From positions 248,001-312,000 of the forward strand of contig SCSG01000008.1 of the NCBI GenBank assembly GCA_004322135.1: DNA of 64,000 nucleotides, written 5' to 3'. Source of the stretch: Burkholderiaceae bacterium. Its GTDB lineage: Bacteria; Pseudomonadota; Gammaproteobacteria; Burkholderiales; Burkholderiaceae_B. Below the pieces are notes generated by a model. It did not search any database and had not been told where the DNA came from. It saw only the letters and a list, made by a program, of their open reading frames with translations. Both the position numbers and the translations under genes were made by a program. Of the stretch, positions 45,324-55,344 are shown piece after piece; position 1 is the stretch's first letter, and every line of letters starts with the position of its first letter.

Positions 45324-46127
45324 ATGCCCAATAGCCCAGAGAATCTGATCATCAGCACCCAGAGCGGCACGCAAACGTGGCGCATGAATTTCGGTCCGGT
45401 CAATGCCCTGCGTCCCGACTTTCTCAATCAAATAAAACGGGCATTACAAAGTGCCGAGGCAGCCCCTGAAATCAGCGCCATTGTGCTAAGCAGCCAACTA
45501 CGTATTTTCTCAGCAGGTGGCGACGCGGCATGGATGGGGTCGGTCTTGAACGAGCGCGGACCCGATGCACTAGTCAACGAATTCAACGAGGCCATGGACT
45601 TGTTCCGCGACGTGTGCCTGTCCCTGCGCCGCAGCCCGTTATTGATCGTGGCCGCACTGAATGGCCATACCCTTGCTGGTGGCCTTGAACTGGCAGCGGC
45701 CTGCGACGTGCGATTTGCCGCCGACGACGAGCGGCTGCAAATTGGCGTGCCTGAAATGGACTTATTTGGCGTACTGCCTTCGGGCGGCGGCGGCACTCAG
45801 TTTATTGCACGCCTGATGGGCCCTTCGCGAGCCTTGCAATTCATCCTGGATGCAAAACCCGTGTCTGCCAAACAAGCTTACGACGCCGGCCTGATCGATC
45901 GACTGTGCCCTCCCGACACCTTGCTAGCCGATGCCGAAAAGTTCGCGCGTGACGTTGCCAAAAAAGCGGGGCGCATCGGGATTTCCGCAGCGAAGAAATC
46001 CATTTTTGGCGGCAGCGAACTTCCACTGGAATATGCCATGAGCCTGGACCATGCTGTTCACTGGGATGCTATGCGGCGCGGCAACTTCCGTAGCGGGGCG
46101 ATCGACTTCGTTAAGCGATTCGGATAA
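45324..46127 (+). CDS. Enoyl-CoA hydratase/isomerase
   Basis: 267 residues, crotonase fold. Oxyanion-hole and catalytic text: IFSAGGDAAWMG, LAGGLELAAACDVRFA (first glutamate) and VPEMDLFGVLPSGGGGTQ (second glutamate). Hydrates or isomerises an unsaturated acyl-CoA. 14 bases after the hydrolase-fold gene, with AAGG before the ATG. Confidence 0.9.
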   Translation: MPNSPENLIISTQSGTQTWRMNFGPVNALRPDFLNQIKRALQSAEAAPEISAIVLSSQLRIFSAGGDAAWMGSVLNERGPDALVNEFNEAMDLFRDVCLSLRRSPLLIVAALNGHTLAGGLELAAACDVRFAADDERLQIGVPEMDLFGVLPSGGGGTQFIARLMGPSRALQFILDAKPVSAKQAYDAGLIDRLCPPDTLLADAEKFARDVAKKAGRIGISAAKKSIFGGSELPLEYAMSLDHAVHWDAMRRGNFRSGAIDFVKRFG

Positions 46128-46129
46128 TT

Positions 46130-47305
46130 ATGAATACACAGAATGTAGCAGTAGTCGGCGTGGGAATGACCCGTTTCGGCAAACATCAGGATACCTCGCT
46201 GAAGACTTTGGGGGGCGAAGCCATCCAAATTGCCCTGGCTGACGCCGGTCTGGAGTCGGGGGACATCAACGCAGCCTTTGTTGCCAACGCCATGGCCGGG
46301 ATTACGACCGGCCAAGTCAGTATTGTGGGACAAACGATTCTTGAGGCGAACGGGTTTCACTCGCTACCAGTTTTCAATATAGACAACGCGTGTGCAGGAT
46401 CATCCAGTGCGCTGCATCTAGCAATCCAGTACATCCGGTCCGGCGCCGCCGACACAGTTTTGGTTCTTGGAGCGGAAAAGCTGATCTGCGCCGACCGTAC
46501 AAAAGCATATCTGGCCCTTAACGGCGCCGCCGATATCGACTTTGTCGCAGCCAGCGGTATAGACACCTCCAAAGCCAGCGTTTTCGTCTCGGCGGTATAC
46601 CCTGGCCGCCTGAACGCTTATCACGAGAAGTACGGACTTGATAAACACACGCTGGCGCAAATAGCGGTAAAAAACCGCAGCCATGCCGCTCATAATCCAC
46701 TTGCTCAGTTCACCGCCCTGCTAACTGTGGACGATGTGTTGAACTCACGCCAGATCGTCGGACCCATCACGGCGCTCATGTGCGCTCCCATTGGCGATGG
46801 CGCCTCAGCCGTCATCGTAACGCGCGAAAGTCTTGTGCAAAAGAACCAGCGACCGGTATGGATACGGGGCTCAAGCATCATGATGGCATCTCGTTCCGGC
46901 ACAATATCCTCCATTGCCCAGGCGGCAGCCAAAGCGTATTCCGAAGCCAACATTACCCCTGCCTCCATCCATGTCGCCGAGGTACATGACTCCATTTCCT
47001 TTAATGAGCTGCTGGCCTACGAAGAGCTAGGCCTTTGCGAACCGGGCCTGGGCGCAAGCTTGGTGAAAGAAGGTGCAACTACCCTGGGCGGTCACATTCC
47101 AGTGAATCCCAGCGGGGGCCTGGAGTCACGGGGACACCCGGTCGCCGCTACCGGCACCGCCCAAATATACGAGCTTGTGTCGCAGTTGCGCGGCGAGGCC
47201 GGGCCTCGACAAGTCAAGGGCGCGAAAGTGGCCGTCGCGGAAAACGCGGGCGGCTTTACGGGAACAGATACGGCGGCCATTGCAATTACAGTGCTGGAAG
47301 CTTAA
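46130..47305 (+). CDS. Thiolase (SCP-x-like)
   Basis: 391 residues, start 3 bases after the hydratase stop. The acyl-binding cysteine lies in NACAGSSSALH (about 88), and the catalytic His in NPSGGLESRGHPVAATG (about 335). The last thiolase motif reads VAENAGGFTG without the usual cysteine, as in SCP-x/lipid-transfer thiolases. It would cleave a 3-oxoacyl-CoA, or catalyse the reverse carbon bond formation. Confidence 0.87.
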   Translation: MNTQNVAVVGVGMTRFGKHQDTSLKTLGGEAIQIALADAGLESGDINAAFVANAMAGITTGQVSIVGQTILEANGFHSLPVFNIDNACAGSSSALHLAIQYIRSGAADTVLVLGAEKLICADRTKAYLALNGAADIDFVAASGIDTSKASVFVSAVYPGRLNAYHEKYGLDKHTLAQIAVKNRSHAAHNPLAQFTALLTVDDVLNSRQIVGPITALMCAPIGDGASAVIVTRESLVQKNQRPVWIRGSSIMMASRSGTISSIAQAAAKAYSEANITPASIHVAEVHDSISFNELLAYEELGLCEPGLGASLVKEGATTLGGHIPVNPSGGLESRGHPVAATGTAQIYELVSQLRGEAGPRQVKGAKVAVAENAGGFTGTDTAAIAITVLEA

Positions 47306-47333
47306 TGTCGGTTACATAAAAACAGGATTGATC

Positions 47334-48839
47334 ATGGAAAAAATATACGATGTTGCGGTTATTGGGATGGGTCCCGTTGGAGCCGTATTGACAGCACTTT
47401 TGGGAACGTATCAGCTTGACGTCATCACCATAGAAAAAGATCCTAACGTTTTTCCTTTACCACGCGCCGCCCATATTGACCACACAGGCCTACGGACTAT
47501 TCAGGAGATAGGCTGTCTGGACAAGGTCCTGGACAAGGTCATCCGGAACACTCGCCTGGACCTGCTGAATGCCAATCTCGAACTACTGGCCCGTATTCCC
47601 GCAAGCCAGCGCAGCGTTTCCGGGCTGCCGACCAGCGTCTACTTCTACCAGCCCGACTTTGACCGGATCCTACGTGATGCCGCAACGCGCTTCCCGAGCG
47701 TCACAGTGCGCACCAACGTCTGCATGACCGCCATCGCTCAGCATCTGGGACAGGACTTGGTAACACTGAACGTTGTCAACGAAAGCGGCGCCGATGAAAC
47801 CATCAAGGCACGCTGGGTCGTCGGTTGCGACGGGGCAAGAAGCCCGACACGCGAATTATGCGGGATTACCCTGTCCAGCTTGAATTTTGATGAGCAATGG
47901 CTGGTCATTGACCTGAAAGTCGACGTCGAGAAATACCAGTTGCCCGCCGACCATGTGATCGAGATCTGTGATCCCAAACGGCCATACCTCACAACGCCTA
48001 TTTCAAAAGATCGACAGCGCTTTGAGTTCATGCTGCTTGATGGCGAAGACCACGCCACCATGCTAAAAAAGGAAACGATAGTTGAACTGTTAGCTAAGTG
48101 GATCCCTGACCAAGCTTACACAATAGACCGCGCTGCTGTATATACTTTCCACGGAGTAGTTGCCGATGAATGGCGCAAGGACCGCGTACTGATCGCGGGC
48201 GATGCGGCCCACCAGACACCGCCCTTCCTAGGCCAGGGCATGTGCGCCGGCATTCGCGATGCGGCCAATCTGGCTTGGAAACTAGACCGCGTCATACGCG
48301 AAAAGTCCAGCGACGCCATTCTGGACACCTATCAGTCCGAACGCGCACCCCATGCAATCAAGGTCATTGAAGCGGCTATCCGTATTGGCAAAGTCATTTG
48401 CGAACTCGACTCCGAACGCGCCGCCCAACGGGACCGCTTGCTGCGAGCCAGTGACAAAGGCAGCCAGGCCAGCCTGTTGTTTTCGTTGCCATTGCTGGAG
48501 GAGGGCCCCCTGGTTCGCAAAGGTGGCGGAAACCTCTTCGTACAACCCCGGCTAGATGGGCAATATCTGGACGATATCGTCGGATCCCGCTTTCTGATTG
48601 TTGTGAAATCGGAAGCGGCATTAGGCCGAAGCGCCGCATGGTGGCAGTCGGAAATGGATGCATATATTGCCATGGCCCCGCAGCTGCAATCGCCGGAACT
48701 TGAGCGCTGGTTCAAGCAGAATCCTTGCGAGGTCGTCGTCGTGCGCCCCGACCGCTATGTGCTGGGTACAGCCGACTCATTAGACACACTGACAGATGAG
48801 GTCAAAGGTTTACTGACCGGCAAAACTGTAACGGCATAA
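47334..48839 (+). CDS. FAD-dependent aromatic hydroxylase, MhpA type
   Basis: 501 residues from MEKIYDVAVIG; the longer frame from 47175 overlaps the thiolase and is rejected. FAD motif VIGMGPVGAVL at the N-terminus, VVGCDGARSPTRE (about 165), and GDAAHQTPPFLGQGMCAGIRDAANLAWKL (split near 290-315). The family adds one hydroxyl group to phenols such as 3-hydroxyphenylpropionate. It suggests that the pathway handles an aromatic or quinonoid ring. No ring-cleavage dioxygenase is in the window. Confidence 0.9.
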   Translation: MEKIYDVAVIGMGPVGAVLTALLGTYQLDVITIEKDPNVFPLPRAAHIDHTGLRTIQEIGCLDKVLDKVIRNTRLDLLNANLELLARIPASQRSVSGLPTSVYFYQPDFDRILRDAATRFPSVTVRTNVCMTAIAQHLGQDLVTLNVVNESGADETIKARWVVGCDGARSPTRELCGITLSSLNFDEQWLVIDLKVDVEKYQLPADHVIEICDPKRPYLTTPISKDRQRFEFMLLDGEDHATMLKKETIVELLAKWIPDQAYTIDRAAVYTFHGVVADEWRKDRVLIAGDAAHQTPPFLGQGMCAGIRDAANLAWKLDRVIREKSSDAILDTYQSERAPHAIKVIEAAIRIGKVICELDSERAAQRDRLLRASDKGSQASLLFSLPLLEEGPLVRKGGGNLFVQPRLDGQYLDDIVGSRFLIVVKSEAALGRSAAWWQSEMDAYIAMAPQLQSPELERWFKQNPCEVVVVRPDRYVLGTADSLDTLTDEVKGLLTGKTVTA

Positions 48840-48882
48840 CATCGAAAGTACAACGGTAAACCGAAATCAAAATCGCAAAAAC

Positions 48883-50565
48883 ATGAAAGACAATTACCCA
48901 ACCGACACGCAGATCCCTCTGGATCACCTTGTACCCCCAGAGCTCCAGCCCGAATATCCGGAATTCCAACCCACGCCGGCAACGCCAATAACACAATCAC
49001 ACAACATCGGCGTGGCCCTGTCCGACGCCCAGGTGGCCTATGGACGCTGCGAAGCTATTGCCGCCATTCATGCCGAGTCAGGCAGAAGCTATACATACGG
49101 CTACCTTGCGCAAGAAAGCCAAAAACTTGCTACCGGGCTGATCCGGTATGGCATCCGCAAGGGGGATCGAGTCGCCTACTCCACCCCTAACGACCCTGCG
49201 GCCATTATCGTCATGCTGGCCATCTGGAAAGCAGGAGGCGTCGTCGTACCGATACCCGCAAATACGCGCGCAACGGAAATCACTAACTATATTGACGATA
49301 CCCGCCCCCGCATTCTGTTCGTTCACTCGCGCTCGGGGAATCTCGACTCAATCAAAGACCAGAAAGAAGCCCTGGGCCTGGAGGCGATCTACGTGTTCGC
49401 CGACGAGGGCACTGAAACCGGCCTGCCTTCGTGGTCCGAGCTGCACCATGAAAACACCTTGCCTACTGTAGACGTCGATCCCAATCAGCCTGCAATTATC
49501 TGGCACACCGGCGGCACGACAGGACGGCCCAAAGGCTGCTATCACACGCACAAACGGTTTATTGCGGCCGGCCTGTCATTTGGCATTGGCGCGGGCGTAC
49601 AGCCAGGACAACGCTGGGCGGCAGCGGCACCCATCGGCCATGCCCTGGGCATCATCCACTCGACCATCTATTCGATGCTCAACGGCGCCACTGTCGTCTT
49701 CATTGAAAACTTTTCCGATGCAAAACACCTACTAGGCTGCATCGAAAAATACAAAGTCACCACCTTCACAGCCCTGATGATCACCTGGGGCAAGATGGCC
49801 GACGTGATCCGCGACGGCCTGGCCTGGAATGGCCAATCGCTGGCACGCTGCTATGCCATGTGGCAAACCGCCAGTTCCGCTGACATCTTCAACTTCTGGA
49901 AAGATCGCGGCGTCGAGCTGTTCAATAATTTTGGCAGCACGTCGTTTGCCAACTGGGTGCTTATTCCTCCGCTACGTGAGCCCACACCGCGTGCCGCACT
50001 GGGTAAACCAATAGCCGGCTATCAGGTAGAGGCTGTCGAAATTACGGATGAAGGGCTACGCATCCTGCCTCACGGCGAACTTGGCCGTATGGCCGTTCGC
50101 GGTCCCAGCGGGCTCACCTACTGGAACCACCACGACTATCAAAAGCGCGATATCCTTGATGGGTGGACGGTCTGCGACGACATGATCCGCTATGACGAAC
50201 AGGGCTTCGCACACTACCTCGGGCGCAGTGACTACATGATCAGCACGGCTGGCTTCAAAGTCGCACCAATCGAGGTCGAGCAGGCGCTGTCGACTCACCC
50301 GGGCGTCAAAGAGGTGGCGGTCATACCTGCCCCATGCCCGATCCGTTATGAGCAGGTTTGCGCTTTTATCGTTCTTAACCCCGGCTTCACGGCCAGCGAC
50401 AGTCTGAAGAAAGAACTTTGCGAGCTGGTCGCGAAAGAGCTTTCTTCATACAAGGTGCCCCGAATGATCCGATTCATCGATGCCCTGCCCCGGGACGGCG
50501 TTGGAAAAGTCCAGGGAGCCCTGGTCAAGAAGCTGCTGGATACACCCGAAACACCGACGCGCTAA
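48883..50565 (+). CDS. Acyl-CoA ligase (AMP-binding)
   Basis: 560 residues. P-loop IIWHTGGTTGRPKGCYHTH (about 205-223), NNFGSTSFANW (about 347), DDMIRYDEQGFAHYLGRSDYMI (about 430) and the C-terminal DGVGKVQGALVKK with the catalytic lysine. It activates the acid to its CoA ester, probably the PaaX effector. Last gene of the plus-strand operon, 43 bases after the hydroxylase; convergent with livF. Confidence 0.9.
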   Translation: MKDNYPTDTQIPLDHLVPPELQPEYPEFQPTPATPITQSHNIGVALSDAQVAYGRCEAIAAIHAESGRSYTYGYLAQESQKLATGLIRYGIRKGDRVAYSTPNDPAAIIVMLAIWKAGGVVVPIPANTRATEITNYIDDTRPRILFVHSRSGNLDSIKDQKEALGLEAIYVFADEGTETGLPSWSELHHENTLPTVDVDPNQPAIIWHTGGTTGRPKGCYHTHKRFIAAGLSFGIGAGVQPGQRWAAAAPIGHALGIIHSTIYSMLNGATVVFIENFSDAKHLLGCIEKYKVTTFTALMITWGKMADVIRDGLAWNGQSLARCYAMWQTASSADIFNFWKDRGVELFNNFGSTSFANWVLIPPLREPTPRAALGKPIAGYQVEAVEITDEGLRILPHGELGRMAVRGPSGLTYWNHHDYQKRDILDGWTVCDDMIRYDEQGFAHYLGRSDYMISTAGFKVAPIEVEQALSTHPGVKEVAVIPAPCPIRYEQVCAFIVLNPGFTASDSLKKELCELVAKELSSYKVPRMIRFIDALPRDGVGKVQGALVKKLLDTPETPTR

Positions 50566-50579
50566 CTTACAAACACCCT

Positions 50580-51284
50580 TCAGGCACCCGCCAGCAGGAT
50601 GGTAGACAACTCGTCGGGATGCTCTAGAAGGTAGTTACTGTGCCCCTCCCAGGCAATACGCCCGCGGTCGAGCACCATTGCGTCTTGCGTCGACTGAAGC
50701 GCCCGCCGAGCTGACTGCTCAACCAGGACGACGGTCAACTTGTCTTCAAGCAGACGCCGGATGGACTCCATCAAGCCGTCGACAATAATGGGCGACAAAC
50801 CTTCAAGTGGCTCATCCAGAATTAGCAGTTTCGGATTGCCCATCAACGCGCGGCCAATAGAGAGCATCTGCTGCTCCCCCCCTGAAAGCTGATTGCCAAA
50901 ATTACCACGCCGTTCAAGCAAACGTGGGAAGAAATCATACACCTTATCCAGCGACCAGTCACCACTACCATACGCCGCCACCATAAGGTTTTCTTCCACG
51001 GTCAGCGAAGGAAAGATGTTGCGAGTTTGGGGTACATAGCCAATGCCCAGCCGGGCTCGTTCGTAGACCGGCAGTTTCTCTATCGCCCGGCCGTTAAAAA
51101 GAATCGAACCGCTATGCAATGTTGTATGCCCCATGATCGTGGCAAGCAATGTCGTCTTGCCGACACCATTTCGGCCCAATATGGCCAGCGACCCCTGCTC
51201 AGGAATCTCAAGGTTAATATCTTCGAGAATTACCGTCGTTCCGTAGCCTGCCACCAGGCTGGTGATTTTAAGACACTCAGACAT
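50580..51284 (-). CDS. livF: Liv-type ABC transporter ATP-binding protein (LivF)
   Basis: 234 residues. Walker A ILGRNGVGKTTLLA (about 34-47), Q-loop, signature LSGGEQQMLSIGRAL (about 135) and Walker B KLLILDEPLEGLSP. One of two ATPases that drive uptake with LivHM. Its start overlaps the livG stop by 8 bases. Confidence 0.94.
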   Translation of the reverse strand: MSECLKITSLVAGYGTTVILEDINLEIPEQGSLAILGRNGVGKTTLLATIMGHTTLHSGSILFNGRAIEKLPVYERARLGIGYVPQTRNIFPSLTVEENLMVAAYGSGDWSLDKVYDFFPRLLERRGNFGNQLSGGEQQMLSIGRALMGNPKLLILDEPLEGLSPIIVDGLMESIRRLLEDKLTVVLVEQSARRALQSTQDAMVLDRGRIAWEGHSNYLLEHPDELSTILLAGA

Positions 51285-52026
51285 AAGATTCCCCTAAATA
51301 AACATTCCGAACGATTTGATTTTCCCGGATCTCTGCAGGTGTGCCCTCAACCAGCGTCGCTCCACCTGCCAAGACAGTAATCCACTCGGCGAACCGAAAG
51401 ACCAGATCCATATCATGCTCAATAAACAAAATGGATATGTCTTTGGGAAACTGCTGCAGAACGTCAAAAATCACATGCGATTCGTGCGATGGCACACCCG
51501 CCGCTGGTTCGTCGAGCAAAAGCACCGAAGGCTTAAGTCCCAGCGCAATGGCGATTTCAACTAGACGTTGCTTACCGTAAGGCAAGTCACGCACGAACTG
51601 ATCGCAGACATCCCTAATATGCAGCGAATCCAGTAATGCCATCGCTTCCGTCACGACGTCATCGTGCCGATAAGCTGCTTTGAGCATAAGGCGCGAAGCA
51701 CCAGTACGCTCGGCTATCGACAAACAAACATTGTCAAGTACGGTAAGTTCATTGAAAAGCGCATTGATCTGAAACGTTCGCCCCATGCCACCTTTGACCC
51801 GGGCAGCCGGACTGTCGCGTGTAACGTCGATGCCATTCAACAGCACTTGACCCGACGAAGGCTGCAAACGCCCAGTCAACAAGTTGATGAACGTTGTCTT
51901 CCCTGCCCCGTTAGGACCAATCAATGCATGTCTTGCGCCTTTTTCCAGACGAAAATTAATATGCTCGGCGACCACCAAGGCGCCAAAGGTCCGATATAAA
52001 CCTATGGTTTCCAGCGCTGCTGTCAT
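51277..52026 (-). CDS. livG: Liv-type ABC transporter ATP-binding protein (LivG)
   Basis: 249 residues. Walker A LIGPNGAGKTTFIN, PYGKQRLVEIAIALGLKPSVLLLDEPAAGVPSHE (split near 150-180) with the ABC signature and Walker B. Overlaps livM by 4 bases. Part of the livHMGF operon. Confidence 0.94.
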   Translation of the reverse strand: MTAALETIGLYRTFGALVVAEHINFRLEKGARHALIGPNGAGKTTFINLLTGRLQPSSGQVLLNGIDVTRDSPAARVKGGMGRTFQINALFNELTVLDNVCLSIAERTGASRLMLKAAYRHDDVVTEAMALLDSLHIRDVCDQFVRDLPYGKQRLVEIAIALGLKPSVLLLDEPAAGVPSHESHVIFDVLQQFPKDISILFIEHDMDLVFRFAEWITVLAGGATLVEGTPAEIRENQIVRNVYLGESYV

Positions 52027-52994
52027 GTTTTCCTTCCTGTTACTGAGTCAAGCAAGCCCAAAATGCCGCCACGGGCGTACAAAATGACCACGATAAGCAG
52101 CACGCCAATTCCCAAATACCAGTTCTCGGGAAATTGCTTTGCAAGATAGTCCTGAGCCACCAAAAAGACCGCCGGCCCAACAAATGCACCATATAAGCGC
52201 CCAACGCCACCGAGAATCAACATGACCAATATTTCCCCGGACAACTCGAAACCTAGGGTATTCAATCCCACGAAACTACTGGTTTGCGTCAGTAAAGCAC
52301 CCGCGATGCCAGCAATAGCGGCTGCCAGGGTGTAGGTAAACAGCAGTTGGCGAAACACGGGCGTCCCTATAGCGTGCATGCGCATCGGGTTCTGATGAAT
52401 GCCACTCAACGAAGCGCCAAACGGTGACCGACATAGCGTCCGTAGCAGCAGCCAAACAAGAAACAGAATCACCAAGCTGTAAACGAAGGCTGTTTTACCG
52501 AACATATCGAAACGGAACAAGCCCAGCAGTGGAGCGATTACGATACCGGTCAGGCCATCTGCCCCACCGGTCAGGTGCGTCGCGCGGTTGGCCGCTTCGT
52601 AAACCATTGTCGCCACTGCAAGCGTTAACATAATAAGCGTGAGTCCTTTGCCCCGTAGCACGACAGCGCCACTAAGCAAACCCAGCACACCCGCGCACGC
52701 AGCAGCGATAAGCAATTGCACCAGAGGATCATTGATCCCAAAAGATACACTAGCTATGCCCGCGGCATATGCGCCAACTCCGAAGAAAACGCCGTGGCCC
52801 AGAGACACCACACCTGCATAACCCACAAGCAGATCCAACGACATGACCAGAATAATAAAAATCAGAATCCGAGCTGCTAGGGCCAGATAATCGGGCAGTA
52901 AAAAAAACACGGCTATGCCAACGATCCACGGAATCAGCTCCGTGATTTCGAACGACGACCGCGACAAATAAAATTTTTGGCGTTGACCATCCAT
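52023..52994 (-). CDS. livM: Liv-type ABC transporter permease (LivM)
   Basis: 323 residues, about nine helices, with the family text AAYAAGIASVSFG and LSGIHQNPMRMHAIGTPVFRQLL, the coupling region. Starts directly after the livH stop. Confidence 0.93.
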   Translation of the reverse strand: MDGQRQKFYLSRSSFEITELIPWIVGIAVFFLLPDYLALAARILIFIILVMSLDLLVGYAGVVSLGHGVFFGVGAYAAGIASVSFGINDPLVQLLIAAACAGVLGLLSGAVVLRGKGLTLIMLTLAVATMVYEAANRATHLTGGADGLTGIVIAPLLGLFRFDMFGKTAFVYSLVILFLVWLLLRTLCRSPFGASLSGIHQNPMRMHAIGTPVFRQLLFTYTLAAAIAGIAGALLTQTSSFVGLNTLGFELSGEILVMLILGGVGRLYGAFVGPAVFLVAQDYLAKQFPENWYLGIGVLLIVVILYARGGILGLLDSVTGRKT

Positions 52995-53858
52995 TTACGT
53001 TTGCTCCCCAAACAAACCTTGAGGCTTCAAGCCCAGAAACACAATGACGAGACCATATAGTAAAAATGAGCCTAGCTCTGGAATCCAGTATTTACACGCC
53101 GTATCGATTAACCCGACCAGCAGGGCGGCAAAGAACGTACCGCGCAGTGACCCGATACCGCCCAGCGCCACAACCATCAGGAAAATGACAAGAAATTCGA
53201 AAGGGTAGCCGGGCTGTACAGCCAGCAACTCGACCCCAAGCGCCCCCCCCAAACCCGCCAAACCACTCCCCAGCATGAACGTCAGTCGAAATACTCTTGA
53301 TGTATTGATACCGACTGACTGTGCCATCGCCCGGTCGTCTACCGAAGCGCGAACCATCGCACCCCACCGCGTGCGCTCGACTCCGAACCACAAAGCCAGA
53401 ATCAGTACCGCGCCGGATAAAATGATGAAAACTCGATAGGCTATCCAGTCATATCCGAAAATATGCCATTGCCCCTGAAGATACGCCGGCAATTCAGCCC
53501 GTTGTGACTGAGGTCCGAACGCAATACGCACCAGTGCAATCGCGACAAAAATCAGACCAATCGACAACAACACCTGCGACAATTCGCTGTCACCGTAAAA
53601 GCGCGAATACAGCAAGCGCTCGAGCACATAACCCATCAAGGAAACCACGATAAACGCAAGCGCCAGCGCCAGCGGATAAGGGACGCCGTAGCGGCTCATC
53701 AGCACAATGAGCACATAGCCACCAACCATCGCAAAAATGCCATGGGCCAGATTGGCAAACCGCATCAATCCCATGGTAATGGACAACCCCACGGTGATGA
53801 CATACAACACCATGCCAAAAGCCGTACCGTGGAACGCCACATTTACAATTTCTAACAT
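52995..53858 (-). CDS. livH: Liv-type ABC transporter permease (LivH)
   Basis: 287 residues, about eight helices, with GLMRFANLAHGIFAMVGGYV at the N-terminus and RASVDDRAMAQSVGINTSRVFRLTF (split near 185-210), the loop facing the ATPase. GAGG lies before its ATG. Confidence 0.93.
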   Translation of the reverse strand: MLEIVNVAFHGTAFGMVLYVITVGLSITMGLMRFANLAHGIFAMVGGYVLIVLMSRYGVPYPLALALAFIVVSLMGYVLERLLYSRFYGDSELSQVLLSIGLIFVAIALVRIAFGPQSQRAELPAYLQGQWHIFGYDWIAYRVFIILSGAVLILALWFGVERTRWGAMVRASVDDRAMAQSVGINTSRVFRLTFMLGSGLAGLGGALGVELLAVQPGYPFEFLVIFLMVVALGGIGSLRGTFFAALLVGLIDTACKYWIPELGSFLLYGLVIVFLGLKPQGLFGEQT

Positions 53859-53916
53859 AACTGAGCCTCGAAACTAATAAATCCCGACGCCGCGACAGGC
53901 AGTCGGGTTGCACCGA

Positions 53917-55113
53917 TTACTTGCTGTTTTGCTCTACCCAAGGATCCAGGACCTGCTTACCGACGACTTCGATCTCGACGTTGGCCAGCTTACCGTCCAC
54001 CTTGCGCACTTCGCGCAAGTACTCGTTCTGACGAATATCGCGGGTTCTGGGATCGATAGAGATCGTGCCGCGCGGGCTATGGTCCGACTTGTAGTTGCGC
54101 AAGATTTCCATAGATTTTTCTGCGGTGACCTTGCCTTTTTGGGCAATGATTGCTTCGTATATGGCATCCATGGCGTCCCAAGCCTGTGGCGCGGCAAAGC
54201 TAGGAATGGAGTCTTTGCCATAGGCGGCGATCCAGACGGAATTGAAATCTTTCGTCGCTTGCCGGTCTCCGGCGCCCGAATAATGATGCACTGTCAGCAG
54301 GCCTAGCGCGGCATCACCCAATGAATGCAGCTCTTCGTCGGCAGTGATGTCACCCGTACCGATCAGCTTGATGCCTTCCTTGGCTAGGCCCAGGTCATTG
54401 AATGCCTTAACGAAGTTCACACCGATACGGCCTGTGGGCACAAACACGAAAAGCACATCTGGCTTCAATTCCTTGACCTTTAGCAGATAAGGCACAAAGT
54501 CAGCTGTGTTAATAGGCATACGCACACGACCCAATATCTTGGAATCGGCGTTTTGCTTAAAGCCCAGTTCGAAATATTTCTCGGAGTCGAAGCCGGGGCC
54601 ATAGTCTGTCACGGCGATATACGACGTCTTATAGCGCTCGCCGGCCCACTTGCCCAAGTAGTACGGGGCAGTCGACGTACCAAACGAGAATCGCACAAAA
54701 TAAGGCGACAACGTGATGTTTGCGGACGCACCGGCATTCATCAGCAAAGTCGGCACTTTAGCTTCGGTGGACAGCGGCGCAACCGCGGCGCCGTTCGGAG
54801 ACCAGACAAACCCTGTCAAGAAATTGACTTTCTCGCGCACGATAAGTTCTTGCGCGAGTTGGCGCGCCTTATCAGGATTGGGGCCGCCGTCGTCACGAAC
54901 AATTAGTTTGACATCAACACCAGGGGGCAACCGACTTTTGTTTTGTGCCATATACAGCTGCGCCGCCTGGACCATCTGTTCGCCCAGGAACGTGCCCTGG
55001 CCCGAAGTGGAGGTTATAAGGCCAATTTTTACTGTTTCGGCATTTGTGACGCCTACACCGACCATCATCGTCATGGCAGCCGCCACTGAAACTATCCGCT
55101 TGAAAATCTTCAT
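53917..55113 (-). CDS. Liv-type periplasmic substrate-binding protein
   Basis: 398 residues with a signal peptide (about 1-26, ending NAET) and VKIGLITSTSGQGTFLGEQMV, a LivJ-like fold. First gene of the minus-strand transporter operon (58 bases before livH). It sets the specificity. As the flanking genes act on an aromatic acid, that acid or a relative is the likely ligand, rather than leucine. Related by likeness to the two orphan binding proteins at 30535 and 36338. Confidence 0.92.
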   Translation of the reverse strand: MKIFKRIVSVAAAMTMMVGVGVTNAETVKIGLITSTSGQGTFLGEQMVQAAQLYMAQNKSRLPPGVDVKLIVRDDGGPNPDKARQLAQELIVREKVNFLTGFVWSPNGAAVAPLSTEAKVPTLLMNAGASANITLSPYFVRFSFGTSTAPYYLGKWAGERYKTSYIAVTDYGPGFDSEKYFELGFKQNADSKILGRVRMPINTADFVPYLLKVKELKPDVLFVFVPTGRIGVNFVKAFNDLGLAKEGIKLIGTGDITADEELHSLGDAALGLLTVHHYSGAGDRQATKDFNSVWIAAYGKDSIPSFAAPQAWDAMDAIYEAIIAQKGKVTAEKSMEILRNYKSDHSPRGTISIDPRTRDIRQNEYLREVRKVDGKLANVEIEVVGKQVLDPWVEQNSK

Positions 55114-55266
55114 GCTTGTCTCCTCAAGGCCCGAAACTAGGCCGGTATATAAATCGCTTTTTTACACAGACATCCATCCGAAAATCAGATGACAACACAA
55201 CCCCAACTAATACTGCATGTAGCAGATACTACCCTTACGCAATCACGACTGTCAACACTACTATAG

Positions 55267-55295
55267 TTGACACAGTATATATATATGCGTAATAT
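55267..55295 (+). promoter_or_regulatory. Strong sigma-70 promoter of the MaoC gene
   Basis: TTGACA (55267-55272), 17 bases, TAATAT (55290-55295), near consensus. The spacer is an alternating TA tract. It starts the plus-strand MaoC gene and is divergent from the transporter operon. CTATAG occurs just upstream. Confidence 0.7.
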
Positions 55296-55344
55296 TTAAA
55301 ATGAGTTGCGCCGCACGGTGGCGAGCCATCAGGAGGAAGGAGCG

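Noticed and set aside
55276-55287. TA tract as microsatellite
   Set aside because: It is only about six repeats long and is explained as the spacer of a strong promoter.
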